A DNA stretch of 60,784 bases from Gnetum montanum (lineage: Eukaryota > Streptophyta > Gnetopsida > Gnetales > Gnetaceae), in the NCBI GenBank assembly GCA_015680685.1, contig MNCI01036492.1, positions 151,456-212,239 on the forward strand. The letters run 5' to 3'. The notes beneath the pieces were generated by a model. It was not told where the DNA came from and did no database searches. It saw nothing but the letters and a program-made list of their open reading frames with translations. Position 1 is the first letter of the stretch, and each line of letters starts with the position of its first letter. Below are positions 1 to 10,373 of this stretch, one piece after another. Both the position numbers and the translations under genes were made by a program.

Positions 1-145
1 AGAGCTTTGCTACTTCTAGCGAGGATTGGGAAATGAGGGGAGTGCCGCCTCTTATTTATAGATATGGCGTCGGACTACGATATCACGTACGTGATATCGC
101 AGGGAAAGATGCAATATCGCGGCCCATGCATGTCGCGTCTCATCA
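1..145 (-). mobile_element. Partial LTR (U3 and TATA), minus strand, running off the left edge
   Basis: Read on the minus strand this begins TGATGAG at 145, the same start as LTR A at 36396. It reaches a TATA box (CTATAAATAAGAGG on minus, about 48-61) with the same sequence as the TATA of the LTR A copy at 43267. Between them are GATATTGC and GATATCG words and a perfect 22-bp palindrome at 78-99. The part past TATA (R/U5) lies outside the window, so the second copy, PBS and target-site duplication cannot be checked. It abuts the LINE relic on its right and probably inserted into it. Confidence 0.7.
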
Positions 146-199
146 AAATATATTTTAAAAAAATATATTGGTGATATTTTTAAATTTCCTAGTAGTAGC

Positions 200-3190
200 T
201 AACTACTTGTAGAGTCATAAATTATGCAAGATGATTTGGAAAGTAATTTGGTAAGCAAAAGTGTCAAGTTAAAGAACATCTTATAGAATTTATCAAGCAT
301 ATGCAACTTCTTTGCAATCAAAATTTCTTTAATTTTGAAACTCAAAAAGCCTTGGCTAAAGCTCATTATGCTAGACAATGTTGGGATGCTTTTGAAGCTC
401 AAAGTGGTCTTACTAAAAATTGCATATCGTGGCTAAAAATTGAAGATGAACCTTGTAATGAGTTTTTAAATTTTTTTTAAAGGAAAGGATCAAGTAGCTA
501 ACCTAGAATCAGTTTATAGATATGATTCTACCATTACATACCCTAAGATTATTAATATTTTTTTATTAAATCATTTTTCTTCTAAAGGTTTTAGGAAGAA
601 GACATTTGAGCCTTCTAGTATGCATATTCCTCATCTTATAACAAAGGCATATTATAGTATTCTTAAAGTGGAAATTACAGTCTAGGAAATCAAAGTAAAT
701 AATTTTAGTTTAGCTATTGGTAAAGCTCTAGGATTTGATGGTTTTTCAATAAGATTTTTTAAGAAGCATTGGAATATTGTTGGAGATGATTTTTTTTATG
801 TTTTCCAGGAAGCTATTTAAAAAGTTTCTCTTAGTGAAAATATTAATAAAGTTATGATTCATCTTCTTTCTAAAAATTGATATCTTCAGCATATTAGTAA
901 TTAGAGACCTATTAATCTTCTTTATGATACCTATAAAATTTTAGCTATATACACAACTTATTGGATTTAAAAGGTTACAGAAGGTGTCATTACACCTGAG
1001 TAGATAGGTTTTGTTAAATACATACACATCATAAATAATGTTATTGTAGCTTGCAAGGGAATGTTATGGGCTTCTAATACTAATTAGGATATTACTTCTA
1101 TTAATTTAGATAATTCTAGAGCTTATGATAAGATTGAATGGATTTTCATTATTTATTATCTCTAGAAACTAAGATTAGGTGATTATTTTATTTATCTTAT
1201 CTATATCTTGCTCATTGATGTTAATGCTCAAGTTGTTACAAATTTTAGATTGATTTTGACATTTTCTCTTCAACAGTAAGTTTGTTAAGGTTGTCCTCTA
1301 ACTTTATATACTTTTATTATTGTTGTAGAATTTCTTTCATATAATTTACATTATGATCTGAAAATGAATATCATTAAGGTAATTTCAATTACGATCAAGG
1401 TACAAAATTGTTTAACATGTAATTTGAAAATGATTCTTTATTTTATGATTAATAATTCTTTGCAACATATTAATATTCTATTAGCTAGAGTGGAAGATTA
1501 TTGCATGTTATTTTGTTGCTATATGAATTAAGAATAATTTATTGCTTATTATAATAGTGATATTGATGAGTGGGTTACTCTTAAGCCTTTGAAAATATTA
1601 TAAAAGTATCTATCTTCAAAATTTTTGAAATACCTTTTTCTTTTGAGCCTAATCTTACTATTTTATAGAATTATGTGGTTGATAAAATTGAAAAGAAGCT
1701 TGATAAATGAAAAGAAAAAAGCTCACCCTTATTAGCAAAGTTTTAGTTATTATGTAGACGTTTTAATCAACTTATGTTTATTCCTTTAGTCATTGAGTTT
1801 CTTATAAAAATTTTTATAATATAATTAATCATCTTATCCATTAATTTCTTTAGTTTTCTCAGCAACATAAAAATAATTTTCTTAAGTTGCTTAAGATATT
1901 AGTACCAAGAAAAGATGGAAAACTTGACCTTATTAATTGTTATGACTATGGTATTTCTCTTGTTAGAAAATAAATTGCAGAGTAAATTGATAGAGATGAT
2001 ATTTAGATGTTTCTTTTGAAAAATAAGACTTATGCAAGAAAAACATAAAACTAATAATAGTTAGTGTTTTAATAACTTTCTTTACTATCTAATTTTTCCT
2101 TAGGCCATTTCTATCTTAGTTCCTTAGTTCTCAAACAAATTTTGAAGACATTATGTAATTTTAGTACGTATTAGAATTACAATCATATTATAGTTTTAGA
2201 AGATATCCTTAAGAAAATTAGCCCATGGTGGTTTCTCTTTAATAAAAAAGCTTGGGCTCCTAACTTATCTAGATTATGTACCACTTGAGGTATGTTTGGT
2301 ATCACTACAGTTTCCTATCTACATGTGCATGATAGATGGATTACATAGAATGAGGATTATAGCCTCTATGGTTTGAATAGAAAGAGATAAAAAGGTTTTG
2401 AAAAATGAATTTATGATTTTGATAATTTATTTAAAGTTGACAATATTTTAAATTGGGCTTTCCCAAATATTTTTTGAAAATATGACAGATTTGTTTTTCC
2501 TCTTAACTCCAAAGTTACATATGAGATTGTTATAAAGGATGATTTTGTTTATAACAAATTCAATAAGGTCTCGAATATGCAATTATCATCATACTTTTGG
2601 ATAAGGAAAGAGAAAGATATTTGAAGAGCTCTTACCTTTCAAAATATTTGTATTTTTTTATGGTCTTATTCATTAAGGACTTTCTATTGACATTTGTCTT
2701 AAACATATAAGAATTGTTTCTCTTCAATGTACTCTTTGTGAAAGTTAAGATTCTTTTTCTGATTCTTTTTTTGAGTATCCTATTGCATAAAATATTTGGA
2801 AATGAACATCTGGAATTTGTAATAATTTTCAACAAAGCACTAATGAAATCATTCTTGGTGATCAACTTGCTTTGTTGACTTTCTTTCTTTGCATTTGGAA
2901 GTAGCTTCAATTGCTTATTCTCTATTCCATTTTGAACCTTTGGTGTACCATTATTTTCTAGTAGTAAGAGCATAATTATAACCTCTCTTCAGAAGTTAAA
3001 AATTAGATTTTAAAAATTTCTATTTTTAGCTATAGATTTAAGTAAAAAAGGTCATAGTAAAAGCTAAATAATTAGTTTATTTTCTATAGTATTAATTTCT
3101 TTTCATCTTAGAGGCTTAAGAATGGGAAGCTTTCGACTTCAATTATTATTTATTCTTTATTTTTAGTTGATTTGTTTTTTTTCTAAGAAA
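200..3190 (+). pseudogene. L1-type LINE ORF2 relic (reverse transcriptase and C-terminal zinc-finger region)
   Basis: A plus-strand reading with many stops follows the plant L1 ORF2 order. It shows WLKIEDEP..EFF (from 430), then GKALGFDGFSIRFFKKHW (about 719), matching the family GKSPGPDGF..FYKK block. NSRAYDKIEW at about 1112 matches FEKAYDRVEW. The FADD catalytic box near 1435 is no longer recognisable. The zf-RVT region near 2728-2802 reads CTLCES..FFEYPIAxNIWK. Most stops are TAG, TAA or TGA where Q, R or W is expected. The endonuclease half is missing, either cut by the LTR at 1-145 or off the window. Dead relic; class call is firm, ends are not. Confidence 0.8.
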
Positions 3191-3360
3191 TTACTTTTTA
3201 TATCTCATATGATTGGATTTGCACAAAAAGAAATCATAAATTTCAAGATGCAAGTTTAATCCCACTATCTGCACTAATACTAATTAATAATACACTAACA
3301 TTTTATTTCTATCTTTCCATATATAATTAAAACAAGCAAAAGAAAAAGAAAAATTTTCCA
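3191..3360. other. Unassigned AT-rich stretch
   Basis: No ORF, RNA gene or repeat that I recognise. It probably holds LINE 3' flank and the edge of the next repeat. A polypurine run (about 3331-3355) lies just before the LTR end at 3361. Confidence 0.3.
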
Positions 3361-3800
3361 TGATGATAGGGGCCTCACTAGCTATGACCAATGGCATTAT
3401 ATCATATGAAAGGTAGTGTAATTTTGTTGTAAAGTTTGAAGATGATGTTAAGTAAATTACCAAGAACACGGGTATGTCGTTATGCTCAATAAATATAAAA
3501 AAGATTATAGTACATATAATATAATGGAAACCAACATTTTTATGATGAGAAATTATGAGAATATTTATAATTTTATGGATTTTTTTGAATTATGAATAAA
3601 ATAATAATAAACGCACATGCATTGCTATTCCTTGTGGGAATAGGCATAATACTCATAATCACTCATGTATGTTGCAATCCCTTATGAAATAGGTATAACA
3701 CCATAGAAAAAAAGCAAAAAATAGCTCTTAGTCAGAACTACAGTGGTTCAACTTCATGTCATATAGTTGTAACCTTCATAAATAAGGATGAATCATTTCA
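3361..3800 (-). mobile_element. LTR fragment of the H type (minus strand)
   Basis: Starting TGATGATAGG at 3361, about 120 bp match the LTR end at 28909-29040. Both share an ATTATATCATA block and then TTTGAAGATGATGTT followed by an AAGTAxATT..CAAGAA block. No tRNA-Asp PBS lies to its left, so it may be a 3' LTR or a fragment. Further right, two loose repeats (about 3617-3700) each contain a short dyad of the form CTATTCC..GGAATAG. The right boundary is a guess. Confidence 0.45.
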
Positions 3801-4596
3801 ACTTAATGAAATAACAAATAAATAAATATTTTAGTATTTTTAATGTTTAAGGCATCAATAGTGTAAAACAAATAGAAAACCATGAGCATTAGTCACTACA
3901 TAAATACTGGACTCCATATTGACCATATTGACCAAATGATTGTAGGCTATGTAAGCAAGGTAACACTTTCATAGAGTTTAGCTATACTTGTGAAAGCAAT
4001 GGCTCAAAATACAAATACAAGATAGGAAGGAAATCAACTTTCCTAACAGAGGAAGAGCCCTTCACAAAAATCAAATGGAAAAAATTGAAAATGAAATTAA
4101 TAAAATGTATAAGTTATTCATGATGTATGTGAGGGCTCATCTTGAGTTTTTATAATTTTGATGAAGTAACAGTAGAGGTTCATTAGCATCCAAGTGTTAA
4201 CGTAGGTTTGACAACACAACCTAAGCCTACCTAGGTCACATCACAAGTGGGATAAATTAGGCTTGGTAAGGGATGTTTCAACATACTTGTGTTGATACAA
4301 GAGGTGCATTAGCATAGGGTAGTTAGTGCATCTTCATGTTACACTTATAAGCACTAATTCTTGATGAAATCTAGAACATTGAAAGACATATCAAAATGGT
4401 CTTAGGAAACTTGAACAAACCTAAAAACATCCTAAGAAATCCAAAACATGCACACAACTCATAAGTGCAACACATGAGGAAAGGATGCAAATGTGGGAGG
4501 TATAAACCTCAATTTCACATGCTGGAACTACAAAAATAGGGTGTGTGATACATTCTTGAGTCCAAAGCTTACAATTGTACCTTCCAAAATTTTCGG
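3801..4596. other. Unassigned repeat-like DNA left of LTR1
   Basis: No coding signal seen. The last ~30 bases before LTR1 (ACAATTGTACCTTCC then AAAATTTTCGG) resemble the stretches next to the matching LTR ends at 18310-18345 and 59120-59153. LTR1 may therefore once have been the 5' LTR of a further element, now lost or unrecognisable to the left. Confidence 0.3.
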
Positions 4597-6676
4597 CGAG
4601 AGGCTAGAATGAACGGACGTTGAGAGATCTATGGACAAAATAGTAAGATCCTACCTTCGCCTGAGGGCAAGCTAGAAATTAACAGAGGCAGAGTACCTGG
4701 AGTGGTCCGCACGTAGATCAAATGAGGACTTCCCTAAATGTATGCAATTGCGATGCGTTGGGTTATACATAAAAAAATGCAAATGGAGAAAATAGAATGC
4801 GAACAAGCGTAACAGGCGTAACGAATATAAACAGTAAATGGTGAAAACAAAGTAAATAATGCAAACTATGTGAAAACTAAAAAATGGCTGGAAAAAATGT
4901 AAACACTATGTATTACAAATGATTACAATGTGCATCCGTCAAACGTAGTTGCTGATTACTACTAGTCATACGTCAGCCCCGATGGATGTGAATGGATGTT
5001 GGAGAATACAGGTTTCTAGTTGTAGGTTCTGCAGCGTGTCCAAGGTTGCCCTTGCTCAGCGTAATCATGTTTGATGCCTAGTGTATGAAATTTTTCTTGG
5101 AATGTTCACCATACAAAGTGTACATGATGCTCTGTGATCAAATTTTCCAACCCCGATCTCTTGGAATATTGGGGTATTTATATAGTTTTGATGCGTGGGA
5201 TGTGGATTTGTGTGAAGATCCATGGTTGTCGGGTGCAGGAAATGAGGATTAGGTGATGTGTGTGATTGTTTTGACCGGAATGCACAAAACTTGTTACAAT
5301 GTACAGTGCAACGTCCAATATCTATTACGCTAGCATGTGTAATGCCTAGCATAAGAACTTGAAACACTGAAAATGTCAAGAGTGCAACAAATGTTAATGT
5401 ACAAGTGTGGATCTGGGTGTCTGGCCTCCGGATCTGCAGTTCTATGCTATTTTTAGCTACTAAGGCCTCTAGCATGCATGGATCTAGGTCTGATGTGTGT
5501 GTATCCTATTCTGGCATCAACGTCTAGTGTCCATCATCCACCCTCCAGCATATGAAAGTGTTTACGCTGCTAGAAGCATGCCAGCATAACTAACAACGTA
5601 TGACCTAAAAATAGAGAATTTTGAACCCATGTTTGACCTGTGGGACCCATTTTCAGAGTGGTTCTGCATGCCATGGGACATGAGTGTTCTGTGTACCAAA
5701 TTTGGGCTGATTTGGATGTTGTTTTGGCCCTTTTTTGGTTGATTATGTTGGGCATTACGCTGTGCAGCGTATGAAACTGTAACCCCAATGTAACCAAGTG
5801 TTTCTGCCTTGTTTTGAGCTCAATTTTATATGCTGATGCCTATTTGATGTTTCCTAACATCTGCCTACTCTCTAGGGTAACCTGGATGTAAATTTTTACT
5901 CTGTTTGGCTACCATTTTGGGCCTATTTGGGTTTGTTACGCTGTTCATACGCTATGCAGCGTATGAAACTGTAACCCCAGAGTATGAAACTGAAAATGAT
6001 GTATTTGAAGCCCTAAACTGAAGTTTTTGAAGCTTGTGAACATGTACAAATGTGGCCTATCCCTAACGGATGCTCAGATATTAAAGATGTTACCTAAAAA
6101 TGTCTATTTTATCCCATTTTTCCTTGGTTACATTGTTCATACGCTGTGCAGTGTATGAAACTATAACCCCAGCGTATGAAACTGAAAATGGCCCAAAAAA
6201 GGTGATTTTTGAGCTCAAATTTCATAGTTTTGGATGTTGGGAACTGTTGGGGACTTTGATGGTGCTCAAGGAGGGTATAGGTGCCCAAACTCAACCTATT
6301 TGGACTCGATTCTTGGGCTACAAAAATTGGTTACGTTGGCCTTACGCTGTGCAATGCAAGCACAACGTAAGCATAGTGTACTTAGCCAGAATTTCACTTT
6401 TTGACCTTGAAACTGATGATTCTTGATACCAAGACTTGTTGTCATGATTTATGGGCCCTAGGGGGATCTTTCTCACTCCGTGATGGGTTTTTTGAAGTCG
6501 CTTCAGAGGTTCTGAAGTTCTTTGGAAGTGTTGCTGAAATTTTTATGGTGTTTCATTGGTCCCTCTTTGTTGATGCTTGGAGAAATCTACCCGAGAGGAA
6601 TCAAAAAAGAAGTACAAAACACCACAATGAACCTAGAACCCAACACTATCCATTGGCCATTGGCCGGATGTCATCA
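4597..6676 (-). mobile_element. LTR1: ~2.08 kb Ty3-type LTR, minus strand
   Basis: Homologous along its length to 10374-12466 and 18346-20327. The left end (GAGAGGCTAGAATG) is set by where the three copies diverge. The right end is placed at a shared TCATCA (minus strand TGATGA), which fits the start of other LTRs here but is inferred. The minus-strand TATA box (TATATAAATACCCC) lies near 5174-5188, so U3 is about 5190-6676. U3 carries many copies of the word CAGCGTATGAAAC and its complement, including dyads at 5946-5965 and 6138-6157 (arms CATACGCT and AGCGTATG, the latter copy mutated). No convincing outer target-site duplication. Confidence 0.75.
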
Positions 6677-6772
6677 CACCGTATTTCCAAAGTACATGGG
6701 ATTGTGACTGGGAGTGGGAATGCAGAGAGGGGTGCTCTCATGTGAACGAGTCATGTTGGTCCTTGTCAATAG

Positions 6773-7048
6773 CTAGTTTCTAGAAGACTTGGAACCAAGG
6801 CATGGAGAATGCATTCTTTGGAGAAACATGATCCTTGTGCTATGTTTAAGGGATCCTGTTGTGAGCTGCCAAAGCCACGTGATGAGGAAGTGCATCCTTT
6901 GGAGAAATGAGACCCTTGTGCTATGTTTAAGGGAACTCATTGTTGACTGCCAAAGCCACGTGGTGAGATGAAACATGAGAATTTTAGACACGAGTGTTTT
7001 CTTTAAGACAATTTCCTTCCCACTTGGGGCGTGTGTGGGAAGATCCAA
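6773..7048 (-). CDS. Small ORF with two ~27-residue repeats, just upstream of the 3' LTR (beta copy)
   Basis: A 91-residue minus-strand ORF starting MDLPTHAPSGKE holds two copies of a ~27-residue unit with the cores WLWQST..LKHST and FLQRMHF. The unit is an 81-bp tandem DNA repeat at about 6805-6966. The alpha copy at 12464-12838 keeps the same frame open and differs by many substitutions. It lies in the 3' leader of the element on the sense strand, between the hairpin array and LTR1. No family recognised. Shared openness may reflect a real peptide or only low divergence, so treat it as an ORF of unknown status. Confidence 0.35.
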   Translation of the reverse strand: MDLPTHAPSGKEIVLKKTLVSKILMFHLTTWLWQSTMSSLKHSTRVSFLQRMHFLITWLWQLTTGSLKHSTRIMFLQRMHSPCLGSKSSRN

Positions 7049-7580
7049 CGACCTTGTGATGCATTTTTCTCTTTTGGTTTTTTTTTTGTGATGTTTGTCT
7101 CTTTTTTTTTTGGAAGGAGCTTGCTGTTAGTTTTGTACTCATGCTTGTGTCATGTGTTATGCATCATTTTGTTTTGCCAATGGTTAGAGAGTGAAAGTGA
7201 GCAAGAACACATCTAGAATTTTTGCGATGAATGGGATGTATCAGGGGGTGTAATTGAGGGGTGTATCAGGAGTGAGGAAATGTACTTGTGAACGGTTTGA
7301 TGAACCCAATTGTGGGTATCAGGAAAAATGTGGTGCCTTGTCACTGTGATGAAATGCATCTATGTGCAAACACCTCAGAGTGTCATCCTGTAGACACAAC
7401 TCCAAGAGGACAAGAAAACCATAAGTGATGTTAGTTGAAACACTTTAGACTGGAATGCAGTTGGCGGAATGGAGTTTCAGGCAAATAGAGTGTTGAATAA
7501 CATTAGTTTCATGTAGCAGGCTTTGATGATCACAGGCGATTGAATGTAGCCATAGATCTATAGGTCAGTGAATATGTTGC
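7049..7580 (-). other. 3' untranslated part of element beta
   Basis: Homologous to 12839-13368 in element alpha, so it belongs to the retrotransposon body. No coding continuity on the minus strand. It contains the repeated phrase GTGTATCAGG (about 7229-7270). Confidence 0.5.
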
Positions 7581-8118
7581 CAGTTTATAGTCTTAGTGGA
7601 CTATTGTGGGTTAGTTTTACATTATAACCCATTGGAATTTTTTAGTTTAGCATCGTAGCAGACGGTGCAGTGCTAGTTTATAGTCATGGTGGACTATGAA
7701 GAGGCAAGCTAGTTTATAGTCTTAGCGGACTCTGTTAGATGAGATTGTGGAAATTTAATGTCATGCTGGATGAGTGCTAGTTTATTGTCATTTTGTACAA
7801 GTGTTGTGTAACGTTAGTTTATCATCATAACCCAGGATGATGTGTGGTATCAGTTTATCATCATGATTCCAGGATGATTTTGTGGATGCATGCACATATG
7901 TTTAGGTAATCCTACAAAAGAAGAAACTAGAGAAAATAATGTTAAGTAGTAACTGCTGAAAAAATAACCTAAATGCACAAGAAAAATAGAAAAAAATGTT
8001 AAAAGAGGTAGTTTAAGGCCTTTTCGGGCTACGTGTGGAATTTTAAAGCCATACCGGGCCGTGTGTTAGTTTAAGGCCTTGTCGGGCCACAGGCTAGTTT
8101 AAGGCCTTTTCAGGCCAT
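7581..8118 (-). repeat. Array of short diversified hairpins with an AGTTTA spacer (beta copy)
   Basis: About ten units each read (C/T)AGTTTA, then a 4-6 bp stem, a 5-10 base loop and the complementary stem. On the element's own (minus) strand each is a hairpin followed by TAAACT. Clean examples: ATAGTC-6-GACTAT at 7680-7697, ATCATC-9-GATGAT at 7821-7841, ATCATC-10-GATGAT at 7857-7878, and GGCC-6-GGCC near 8074-8118. Stem sequences differ from unit to unit while the architecture stays. It sits directly downstream of the protease, where reverse transcriptase would normally follow. Confidence 0.6.
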
Positions 8119-9640
8119 GTGTAAACACGTAAGCTAGTATAGTGCAAACAAAGGTGATGTATGAACAACAAAAAAAGGTGAAGAGTGGGTGGGGATTAGA
8201 CATGTTTTTGGCCATAGGGGAGCCTTGATTGTGTGGTTGTTTCCTAGACAGACATGGTCTAGGAGGTGTGCTAGGTTTTGGTTGCTTTAGGAGGCTTTCG
8301 GCTTTTACCACTTGTTCAGGTGTTTTAGCTCTAGGTTTTGTGTTTGATGCCATGGGTGTTCCATCAAGAGACTCTTATTTCAAGACTTGTGACATGTCTA
8401 TGTTGTAGATGGCTTGAAAGGGAGTGTTATCTCCATGTATGATGACTTGTCCACCTTCGTATGGAAGGCAGATTTCTTGATGTATCACTGAGGAAATGAT
8501 CCATTGTTGGGCTAGCCAAGGTCTGCCAAGAATCATATTGAAATTTGGCACCTCTTCTATGAAAGTGAACTCCACATTGGTGGGGAATTGTTCTCCTACC
8601 ACAAAGGCTAAGTTGATTGTGCCCTTAACTGTGACACATGATTTGTTGAAGTTTTTTAAACATGTGGTTTTCATTGGCATGATCTCATCTGCCATGCCTA
8701 GTTTGTCGATGATGGAGTATGAAAATACATTCGTTGCTACACTGTCATCAACATGCACTCTACGAATGGTACATTTTCCGACACGTATGCTAATTGATAA
8801 TGGAGTTTTTGTGACCTCCCCTCGTTTAGGGTTAACTTTAACTGCATCTTCGTGGAAGGCTAAGGTATTTGAACCCAATCCTTGTGGTGTGTGTTTTGAA
8901 ATCATTGCACAGATGGATTCCTCATTTGCGGGGATGTCCTCCGTAACAGGAATGGATGCTAACATTTGAGCCAAGGCTTCGTGGTGAGCTGCTGAAGTCA
9001 TGACTAGGTCATACAAGCTCATCGTTGTGTTCTTCTATTTAAGCATTTGTTTTACCTGGGCTAGTGCAGCTACGAAGTTTGTGTTGTTGGTCATTATGTT
9101 AGCTTTGGATTCCTTTATGTGGGTTGATGGAGGGGCCTCTTGTGTAGAGGGCTTGGGCTTGGTTTGCTTGAGATTAGGGGTAGGGGCCCCATCATTTGAT
9201 TGTTGCTTGCTTGGTGTGGCCTTTGCTTCGGCTGTGGATGTTGTTCATTGTTCATTTATCCTCTTCTACTGCCATTTGGTAGGCTTACCCATCTTGTTGG
9301 CAAGGTTGACTTTTGAGGGAGAAGAGGTTGAGATGTTGCCTACTGTTGGGCTCTGGGTAGGTGAGGGGCCATCGCGTGGTGGCACTTTCATGAAAAATGG
9401 TAGTTTGGGAGGAGTCGTTGGTGTTTGACTAGCTTGTTATGGCCCCTTGATGACGAAAGGTTTCTTTGCAATTGTGGTCAGTGCATCATGCCAGTTTAAC
9501 ATCTTAGTAGATGATTGCGGTGGTACTTTAACCATGAAATGGTTTACAGCTGCTTGAGGTGGCACCTGGATGATAATGGAAGGCCTCTTGCTCGTGGAGG
9601 TAGAGGGGATCGTTGCCTTGCTGAGAGGCATATGGATCAC
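8099..9640 (-). pseudogene. Retrotransposon aspartic protease and Pro-rich linker, element beta
   Basis: The best piece is an open frame at 8375-9022 (215 residues). It has a retropepsin-like core: RRVHVDDSVATNVFSYS (usual DTG/DSG triad replaced by DDS), IDKLGM, then NMILGRPWLAQQ, SSVIHQEICLP and GGQVIIHGD. This order matches the protease of Tat/Ogre-type Ty3 elements (ILLGRPWIH..VPSSLHQ). Upstream sequence on the minus strand is Pro/Lys-rich linker (about 9023-9640, one piece open at 9437-9640). Downstream a short K/P-rich tail (8099-8353) runs into the hairpin array. No reverse transcriptase, RNase H or integrase follows. The frame is better preserved than most of the window. Confidence 0.7.
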
Positions 9641-9649
9641 GAAATTTTG

Positions 9650-10373
9650 TCACATAGGTTTGGGCTTGCTTCCTATGCTAATGGAGTTTATGACATAGGC
9701 AGCATCACCTGTGCTAGCTTGACTTAGGATGTTGATGTTTAGTTGGCCCCATTCTATCATTGTGTGAAGATCATCCTGTAAGGCACAACAATTATCAATA
9801 TTATGACTGGACATCTGGTGGTAGTGACAGAATTGATCTATCTTGAAGTTTCGTGGGACTGGGGGCTCATTTGGTGCTGCTAAGGTGGGGTTCCTTAGTA
9901 GCTCTTAGTACCTGTTGTGTCCTCAGTAGGCATTCTCCACCACTTTTTTGTATTGGATTTTCCCAGTTTTGAGGAGTTGCTCTAGTAGTTTAGAGGGTTG
10001 CGTGGGTAGTAGCATATACTTAGACCAATCCTTATGCAGAAACTTGGGCTTTGGGGTGGCCCCTGTCATTGTAGGTAGGTTGGTATTAGTGTTTCTATTT
10101 TTGTGCTTACGGCTACAGTTTCCATTATTGTCTTTTGTTTGGAAATGTGTTAGTTCTTGTAAGCCACATAGGCGGGATCATTGCTAGTTTGTGCAACTTG
10201 TTCAATGTTCTTGATCTATGTGAAGGCTTGGCTCAACGTTTGAGCACTTAGTAGTACAATTTTGACTTAACAAAGTCATTCATAGCTTCTTTCAAAATCA
10301 TAAGAAAATATGTTTTAGGGATGGGCTCATGAATTTTGTTAAGGGCTACACTCCATCGTTGGATGAACTTCTA
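9650..10373 (-). pseudogene. Truncated gag, element beta
   Basis: Homologous to 15600-16224 of element alpha (C-terminal half of gag), with stops. The match ends abruptly in the words GGATGAACTTCT, after which LTR2 begins at once. The N-terminal gag, leader and PBS (about 2.1 kb in alpha) are deleted. Recognisable pieces include a decayed TxSQAFTxIKNIEQV and NDPAYVAYKN on the minus strand. Confidence 0.65.

Noticed and set aside
8496-8969. 157-residue plus-strand ORF (and 14269-14610, 14932-15279, 9000-9428)
   Set aside because: These are antisense shadows of the protease and Pro-rich linker on the minus strand.
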